DNA of 64,000 bases, taken from NCBI GenBank assembly GCA_028671895.1, contig JAPMAC010000197.1:3973001-4037000 (forward strand), read 5' to 3'. A program made the position numbers and the translations under genes. Shown piece by piece: positions 57,201-64,000 of the stretch. The DNA is from Oenanthe sinensis (Eukaryota; Streptophyta; Magnoliopsida; Apiales; Apiaceae). The notes under the pieces are model-generated. The model was not told where the DNA came from. It made no database searches and was given only the letters and a program-made list of their open reading frames with translations. The stretch's first letter is position 1. The number at the start of each line of letters is the position of its first letter.

Positions 57201-59489
57201 AAGAGGTCTCTATGGAAACACATCAAGAGGAGATTCAGGAAAGTCATCAATTCTCCATTCCAAGATAGACTCCATGGAGAAAGTGTTCACAGAAATGGTC
57301 CAAAGTAACTCAGCTATTATGGAAAATCAAAGAAGGATCAACAACATGGTTGAAGTCTTATTCAAAAACAGGCATGCAGATACGCTGCCTGAGGATGTGC
57401 CCATTCACACCTTATCTCCATTTCAAGTGGATCTGTACTACCAGTCTAAAGCCAAATATGAAGCTGCATAGGCCTCCACTATTGATACTTTAAATGCTAG
57501 AGTGGATTCTCTCACATCCACAGTTTCTCAAGTTGTCTCAGATGTTCATAGCCTGAAAAATGAGTTTGTCTCTACTTCTGCAAATCAAGGGACTTCACTT
57601 GCCAGCATTTCAGCACAACTCACCTCTCTATAATCACTCATTTCCAACCTAGGCACAACTAGTCAGGCTCCTCCAGCAACATTGCCAACTCAATGTTGGA
57701 CTCAAATTAAGCCAAGTCATTCTTCCTTTCTCCAAAGACAAGATATCAATCCTAAGGGGGAGAAGGAAAGGAGAGAAGAGATAGAGGCTGAAAGGCAAAA
57801 GGTAGTTATGAGAAAGCTCAGAAGTGAAATTTTAAAGCCCAATTCTGACAAGGATTTTCTTGACCTTCTGCATCATATCAAAAAGCAAGTCAAGGGAAAT
57901 CATTGGAGTTATAAGAAGATGCTTGACAATGCTATTGTTGCAGTGAGGGGAGTTAAGTTTGAACAGAATGGACAAATGTTCAAAGAGCCACTCATTCAAA
58001 TGGAGTCTGGTTACTTTAAAGTCTCAGTTACTCTATTCCAAAGGCTCTCATATACTGAACTGGAATGTCTGTACAAGGCAGTGGAGTTGGTAACCCAGGA
58101 AGATGAGGAATTGAAGAATAAAATATTGGGGCCTCTCCTACCTCATGCTCTACCTGAATCTTACTGTAGTCCAGATGGTGTGATGTATATGGCTAGAGGA
58201 GAAAAACTTGCTCATTTCAGGATCCCTCAACATCTCAATTCAGGTAACAGAAGTCAAATTATTAACCTAATTGAGTTGATTGAAAAGAAGAAGGTGAAGC
58301 AGATGGAGGACAATGAAATTATAGAGAAAATGAAAAAGTTTATCTCTGGACAAATCTCTGAATTTGCAAGAGAAGAATTGAAGAACAAAAAGAAAGATGA
58401 TGATAATGAGGATCAGGACAAGAAGGATAAAAAGCCTGAATCCAGGAGTGATAAGGAGGGAAAGAAAGAAGACAAGAAGAAAAAGGATGAAGACAAGAAG
58501 AAAAGAGACAACTCTGAGAAAAATAAACAATATCAAAGAAGAAATCCCTCTAAGCAGCAAGCTGCTGGCACTCACTCTAGTTCACCTACCAAATCTCAGG
58601 GTACTAGTGTGATGTCAACAGTTTCTGAAATGCAACAGCCATCAAAACCAAATCTCCAAGAAGGATGTTCATGAAAGTTACTGCACATGGAGTGATAAGG
58701 AGGGAAATTAAAAAGGAACAGTCAAGGAAACTGAAGCCAAGCCAACATCTCAAAGTCAACACTGCCACAACAACTAAATTCAAGAATTCTACTAGCTCTT
58801 TGCTAGTAAGATGTCCTAAGTGGAGAAAATAACTCATTGTTCCTGATAAAGGTCTACCTATTAAACCTATTCAAGAAATTGCTGAAACTGACAAGGTGAG
58901 GATCAAACAGTGGAAGGAAAACAGAATTGTCAAGGTAGAAGTCAGAAACAAGAGGATGGTTGTTACTAATGTTGATAGAGAAGAAAGAGGATTTCATCAT
59001 GACAACAGTGAGGCTACCACTCATGACATTAGGAGAGTGATTAGCCTGTTTGACAAGAAATGCATGATTAACAAGCTGAGAATGATGGAAATGGCTCAGT
59101 ACTTGGAAAAGAAGTATCATAAAAAGATTGACAAGGTAAGGTACATGGAGGAGATGATTGAGAAGAAAAGGAAGGAGGAGGAGAGAGTAGAGAGGTTGTC
59201 TGAAGAATTGAGAAGACAGGGTAAAAGTAGAGTGTTCAAAGATCCTGACAGAATTGAATTCAAACTGAGAGGTGGAATCACTGTCAAAATTAGACTCAAG
59301 TTTGTTCAAGACTATCCAATGCTCACTCTATAGATTGCTGCAGACATACTGAAAGATGCAATTTTGATTGAGGAAATCATGGCCAGACAAATGATACTGC
59401 AGGCAATTGAAGAAAACAAGGCCAGGGAAGAAAAGGAAAGAAAAGAAAAATATGATCAGGCAGCTCATCAAAAACAACAATATAGGTAG
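57201..59489 (+). pseudogene. R extra ORF, 3' part
   Basis: Frame 57201-58674 with in-frame stops at 57469-57471 and near 57631, then a frameshift near 58655 and continuation to 59489 with a TAG at 59331-59333. Early part is a coiled coil (IDSMEKVFTEMVQSNSAIM; ARVDSLTSTVSQVVSDVHSL), followed by NPKGEKERREE like N's NTPKGEKEDQG, a central globular-looking segment (LDLLHHIKKQVKGNHWSYKK), a Lys/Asp/Glu-rich linker and a basic helical C-terminus (FDKKCMINKLRMMEMAQYLEK). No membrane segment. Equivalent to the C-terminal part of the H and N extra ORFs by position and composition. Function unknown. Confidence 0.7.
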
Positions 59490-59530
59490 GCTTGATATCT
59501 TGTTTTAATTTGTGAAAATTCATCATTTTC

Positions 59531-59545
59531 CAAATTGGGGGAGAT
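59531..59545 (+). promoter_or_regulatory. R polypurine tract
   Basis: CAAATTGGGGGAGAT directly before the LTR TG, one base different from the tract of N and LARD. Confidence 0.85.
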
Positions 59546-60791
59546 TGTTGGACTTAAATCAAGCCTAGCCTATTTAATTATCTGTCTTGCTGTAACTCAG
59601 TTTATACTTCTGTAATAGACTAGTGACTTAGTTATTCATGTGTAATTTGCAAATAGAAGTTTTCTCTGTTTACCTTCAAATTGTAAATAAAGTCAGAAAT
59701 AAAGTCAGTTAGAAGATTCAAGTTGAATCATGCAACCAGACAAAGAAGACTGTGAAGAAATAAGAGAAGTTATCTGAGAATTCTACTAAGGCAAATTACT
59801 TGGTCGAGAAGTCAGCCATTCGAGAAGTCAGAACTATGGAAACATTTCGAGAAGTCTCAAAACTTTTATATGCTCAGTACTCGATCGAGAAGTCAGTCAT
59901 TCGACAAGTCAAGTATTGAAGCCAATCGAGAAGTGTAAATTATGAGTCATTCGAGAAGTGAAAACAAACAATTCGAGAAGCTAGCAAATGGAGCATTCGA
60001 GAAGTAATAAGGCTGAGTCATTCGAGAAGTCAATATCAAGCATGTATTCGAGAAGTCTAGTCTGATCGAGAAGTTATCAAGCTGAGTATGTGATCGAGAA
60101 GTCTAGTCATTCGAGAAATCAAGTATTCAGGACCAATCGAGAAGTCACAGCTGTTCGAGAAGTCAATCTCCTTGACTAATCGAATCAATTTCAAGAAGAG
60201 TACTCGACTGCAAAAGAAGCTAGTTTCAAGGAAGAATTGCAGAACAAGACAGATGATGTTGCAGCTCTGTTTTTGCAGGATAAGTTAAACCTGCACAGAT
60301 AGAGACAAGTCTACAATGCAGCTGGGAAGATAAGTCAAGAAAAGTGACAGAAGAGATAAGGCAGGATGGAGCAGACTGTTACAGCAGTGTTAGCTAGAAA
60401 TAGTCATTAGTCAAATGTAAAGCAGTCTCTATCTATTTCTAGTTTTAGCTAAAACTGTCTCATGTGAGTATGTGCACAGGACATGTTGTCTATATACTTT
60501 ATGCACAGCCACATTTGATAGTGTCTTGAGTATTTTTACAATTGTAAGAATCCCATAACAAGAAGCTGAAATTCAAACTGAAATTCAGATTGTAGCAAAG
60601 TTCATTCTAATACAAATTAGATTGAAAGTTACATCTGTGTCTATATTATTTATTGTTATATGTCTTGACAAACACTATCGTTATTCCATCCGTTCTTCAA
60701 GCTTCGAACAAGTTCATTTTCTAAACAAGAAAATTTTGAAGTATACATTCACCCCCCCCTCTATAACTTCTGGGTCTCTAAATTCCTAACA
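59546..60791 (+). repeat. R LTR (shared by R-a and R-b)
   Basis: 1246 bp, TGTTGGACTTAAATC...AATTCCTAACA. Contains 16 TCGAGAAG-type motifs (59800-60175), TATA box CTATATACTTT (60490-60500) and the U5 run ACATTCACCCCCCCCTCTAT-like near the end. Preceded by a PPT and followed by a primer site, so it can be both the 3' LTR of R-a and the 5' LTR of R-b. Confidence 0.92.
59800..60175 (+). repeat. TCGAGAAG motif array in R LTR
   Basis: Sixteen irregularly spaced copies of NNTCGAGAAG (a few with one change). At least nine contain TTCGAGAA, which fits the nTTCnnGAAn unit of heat-shock elements. They lie upstream of the TATA box, as do the private motif arrays of H and N. Confidence 0.85.
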
Positions 60792-60793
60792 AT

Positions 60794-60805
60794 TGGTATC
60801 AGAGC
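60794..60805 (+). promoter_or_regulatory. R primer binding site
   Basis: TGGTATCAGAGC two bases after the LTR end; initiator-Met-type as in the other families. Confidence 0.9.
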
Positions 60806-60840
60806 CAGGCTGTAAACAAACATACAGACTAAAGATCTCG

Positions 60841-63333
60841 ATGAGTTCTCAGAAGTTAAGCAGCATAAAGATTCCTACATTTGACAGAGAAAATTACAAC
60901 CCATGGAAGAGGAAGATGCTGATGTTCATAAAGGCTGCAAACCCCATGTATCCAGAAATTTTAAAGAATGGTCCTTTCATGCCAGTAACTCTAGTTCCTG
61001 AAACTACTAGTGGGTCTGAAGTTATTCCTGCAACATGGATACCTAAAGATCCATCTCAGTACACAGACTCAGAGAAGGAAAAGGTGTCTCTTGACAATAG
61101 CTTAATGGTAATATTGATTGAGTCACTGGATCTTGTGATGTACAACAATATTGTCAATTGTACATCTGCCAAACACATATGGGAGACAATAGAAATTATG
61201 TGTGAGGGAACCGAGGAAGTAATAGAGAATCAAAGGCAGCTCCTTGTTTCCCAATATGAAGCATTCATGTCAAAATCAAATGAGGGCATAACTGAAGTAT
61301 TTGAAAGGTTAAATAAATTGATCAATGATCTTCAACTTCATGGGAAATATTATGAAACAAAGGAGAAAAACATGAAGTTTCTGTTGACTCTCCCAGAGCA
61401 CCTGGAGCATAAAATTTCTGCAATAAGAGAAGGAAGAGATTTGACAAAGCTTCTACTTGAGACACTCTATGGAATACTGAAAACATATGAGCTGGAATTT
61501 TATCAAAAGAAGGCCATTTTAGCAAATAGAGGAAAAATGACAAATGTCTCAAATGCCCTAGTTGCTAAGGAACCGTCAACAATTGAAAAGACTGGTACAA
61601 GCAGGAAGTTGAAATCTGAGGTGATTGAAGATCAGGAACAGGAAGACAAGGACTCTATCAGGAGTGAGTCAGAAGAAGATGACTTCTACACCATTGAAGA
61701 ACTTGAAAGCATGGACAACAAAACAATGGCCTTCATGGCAAAGAAGTTTAGAAATTTGAGATTCAAAAGAAACAAAAGTTTCAAACCAAGACCAACCTTC
61801 AAGTCTTCAAGCAAAGGAAGGAATCCACAGAGAAGCTCCAATAATGAAGGATACAAGACTGGAACAGTTGATAGATCCAAGATAAGATGCTATAACTGTA
61901 ATGATCTTGGACACTTTGCAACAGAATGCAGAAAACCTAAGTCAATCAAGAAGGATAAAGACTACTTGGAGTTGGAAGCCAAGTATGAAGCTCTTCTCAA
62001 AAAGCAGACATGAAAAGCTTATATTGTTGAAGGAAAATGTTGGGATGATACAGATGAAGATGAGGAGGAGGAATATGGGAATCTGGCACTCATGGCCAAC
62101 TCACATGATGGAGCTTCATCCTCAAATTCTCAGGTACCTTCCTTAATCTCTCTTGATATGTCAAATTCTCAATACAAGAAAAGTGTGGAAGATCTAAGTA
62201 TTGAGATGTTTAACATTCACACCAGTATGACTGCTGCTTATGAGGAGATTGCTAGGTTAGTAAAAGCTAATGAGGAACTAATTGCAAGAAATGAGACTCT
62301 AAAATTGTCTGTTATAAACATGGAAAACTTGAAACAGGAAAATGAGTATCTCAAGAACAAAATAGTTTGTTCTGAACAAATTGAGAAGTTTCTTAAAGAA
62401 CAAATTTCTGAAAATGAGTTGAAAATTAGATCTTATCAAAACTCAGCAACTATTGTTAAAGAGTTTCATGAGAAAAACAAGGAAAACACTAGGATTGGAG
62501 TTGGTTTTGATTATGAGAATCTTAAAAAGAAAAAATTTGTTTCAACAAGAGGCAAAAAGATTGAAATCCAAGGTCATCCTCATATTTTGAAAAATGTCAA
62601 AGAACCAATTTTTAAGAAAGCTACTGTTGAACTAGATGAAGCTAGTATGGTTATCAAACAACAGTTAGATGATGAGGATAAGGAAGCAATTGAAAGAAAA
62701 GTGACCTCTGTTGAGAAAGAAGAACCCACAATCAAAACCAAGTCCATTCCTGTTCAAACTGAAACTAAACAGGATGCTCAGAAAAATGATGCTATGCATG
62801 CTAAAAAGAAAAAGGCTAATAGAAATGGAAAAATAGGCATTAACAAACACAACAACTATGCACCTGTTCATAATGCACCAAGAAAGATTTGTAAAAACTG
62901 TGGTTCAACAAATCATCTTACTCACTTGTGCAAGAAACCTGTTGTGGGAAATGATAAGTTTGCCTGTGGTTATGTTGAGCCTTTAATGCATGATAATCAT
63001 AAATTTTGTGACAAATTTAATTGTATGCCATGTAACATGAACATCATGAATACCTGCTTTAGGCTCAGGAAACAGTTTGTTGATGGATGCATAAGTCAGA
63101 ATTTGTATATCAATAGTTCTAGGCCTAAATCTGCTAGTCCTGTGAAACACAGAAAACACTCCATGTCACCTAAGCATGCATCTAGTTCTGGAAGCACTAA
63201 TCAAGCAAAAAATCAAAACAAGAAAAATGAAAATGTGCATGTGCAAGTGACTGAGACTGTTAAGAACATGAATGACATTCATGTGACTAAGCATAAAGGA
63301 CCCAACCTTGTTTGGGTACCAAAGAAAACTTGA
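60841..63333 (+). pseudogene. gag: R gag polyprotein
   Basis: ATG 60841 (MSSQKLSSIKIPTFDRENYNP) chosen over an upstream non-ATG open stretch, because it starts the typical gag N-terminus 36 nt after the primer site. Gag domain with WETIEIMCEGTEEVIENQRQ and EHLEHKISAIREGRDLTKL; CCHC knuckle CYNCNDLGHFATEC; coiled coil; second knuckle CKNCGSTNHLTHLC; CDKFNCMPC cluster as in N. One in-frame TGA (62011-62013) follows LLKKQT and is the only break in 831 codons. It ends NLVWVPKKT-stop. A short conserved C-terminal WVP(K/R) tail precedes the gag stop in N and R, WVLK in H. Confidence 0.9.
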
Positions 63334-63350
63334 TTTGTGTTTGATTGCAG

Positions 63351-64000
63351 GGCACAGGTAAGAAGAAGGTCATGTGGATTTTGGACAGTGGCTGTTCAAG
63401 GCATATGACCGGTGACAAGGCCCTGCTGTCACAGTTCAAGGATGAGGCTGGCCCAATGGTAACCTTTGGAGACAACAGCACTGGTTTCACCATGGGATAT
63501 GGCAAATTGATTCATGGAAATGTTGTCATTGAAGATGTAGCCCTAGTCAGTGGTTTGAAGCATAATCTTCTCAGCATCACTCAATTCTGCAACAAAGATT
63601 TGAAGGTGGAGTTTGATAAGAAATTGTGTCTCATATCACACAGGAAGACAAAAGAAATTGCTCTGCAAGGAGTAAGAAAAGGAAGCTTGTTTGTAGCAGA
63701 TTTGGACTTTGCAAACAAGGAGAAGATTTGCTGTTTTTACACAAAGGCCTCAGAAAATGAAAGTAGGCTTTGGCATAAGAGGTTATCTCACCTAAATCTC
63801 AAAAACATTAATTCTTTAGTCAAAAGAGAATTAGTGAAGGACCTACCCACACTTGAATTCTGCATAGAAGGATTATGTCAGGCATGTCAAAAAGGGAAAA
63901 TGAAGAGATCAAATCACAAGAGTAAGGAATTCACATCAATCACCAAACCACTACAATTAATTCATATGGATCTGTTTGGACCAGTAAATGTCTTGTCCAT
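63351..64000 (+). CDS. pol: R pol, N-terminal part: protease and start of integrase (partial)
   Basis: Open in one frame to the window edge. Protease motif DSGCSRHMTG (about residues 14-23), FGDNSTGFTMGYGKL, gag-pre-integrase HHCC region HKRLSHLNLKNI ... CQACQKGKM, and the first integrase motif HMDLFGPVNVLS at the edge. The frame is -1 relative to gag. A TGA in pol's own frame at 63342-63344 means that simple frameshifting at the gag end cannot reach pol; the sequence TTGATTGCAG|GGCACAGG directly before it looks like a splice acceptor. The first ATG is inside the protease region (VMWILDSG), so the true start is unresolved. Confidence 0.88.

Larger units (their letters stand above)
56111..59545 (+). 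mobile_element. R-a: internally deleted SIRE-like copia copy
   Basis: Partial LTR (56111-57200), then directly the 3' half of an extra ORF, then a polypurine tract and the LTR at 59546. The last 156 bp of the left LTR, the primer site, gag, pol and the start of the extra ORF are missing. The left LTR differs from the one at 59546 by about 2%. The LTR at 59546 serves both this copy and R-b, forming a tandem arrangement. Confidence 0.85.
60792..64000 (+). mobile_element. R-b: SIRE-like copia element, 5' part (runs off right edge)
   Basis: Primer site, gag and the start of pol follow the LTR at 59546-60791. Pol is open to the edge. Only one nonsense codon was found in gag, so this copy is better preserved than H or N in the part that is visible. 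Confidence 0.92.

Noticed and set aside
58267..58575. Hydrophobic minus-strand ORF that looks like a membrane protein
   Set aside because: It is the antisense of the Lys/Asp/Glu-rich linker of R's extra ORF; antisense of such codons gives Phe/Leu/Ile runs.

Overview
The window is plant nuclear DNA made almost entirely of nested LTR retrotransposons. No ordinary host gene, tRNA or rRNA gene was recognised. Most elements are Ty1/copia of the SIRE-like lineage: long gag with several CCHC knuckles, protease-integrase-RT-RNase H order, a very long extra ORF after pol, an initiator-Met-type primer site (TGGTATCAGAG) and a GGGGGAGAT polypurine tract. Together with the plant-type AT-rich spacers this suggests a large, repeat-rich eudicot genome. 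The species cannot be named from the sequence.

Layout. (1) Element H, minus strand, fills positions 1-52159 once its insertions are removed. Its 5' LTR is on the right (36641-37188 plus 51943-52159), gag is at 36603-34303, pol at 34291-30975, and an extra ORF starts at 16084 and runs off the left edge. Three insertions interrupt H, each with a perfect 5-bp target duplication: a non-autonomous LARD copy on the plus strand (3130-14680, CAACA) inside the extra ORF; a second LARD copy on the minus strand (16473-30885, CAAAA) between pol and the extra ORF; and element N on the plus strand (37189-51937, GACTC) inside the 5' LTR. (2) N is structurally complete (two 1272-bp LTRs, gag, pol, a 1377-codon extra ORF), but every ORF carries nonsense codons. 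(3) Right of H lie a 209-bp foldback, a diverged SIRE-type LTR relic, a copia LTR/gag fragment and a Ty3/gypsy-type LTR. (4) From 56111 to the right edge is a third SIRE-like family, R: a truncated LTR, the 3' part of an extra ORF, a complete LTR, then primer site, gag and an open pol that runs off the edge.

The two LARD copies face each other around 1.8 kb and form a giant inverted repeat of roughly 10 kb per arm. LARD shares LTR ends, a 70-bp LTR block, PPT and primer site with N, so it is probably mobilised by SIRE-type proteins.

The most interesting signals are regulatory. H, N and R each have a private short motif arrayed in the LTR upstream of a TATA box. H (AGACTCTG) and N (GATCGAGATC) repeat the same motif array in the spacer ahead of the extra ORF, as if the 3' ORF had its own LTR-like promoter. 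Copies of the polypurine tract recur on the sense strand inside pol and the extra ORF of several families and could act as central PPTs. All three gag/pol junctions carry a splice-acceptor-like TGCAG|GG. All family labels rest on reading motifs by eye; no database search was run.
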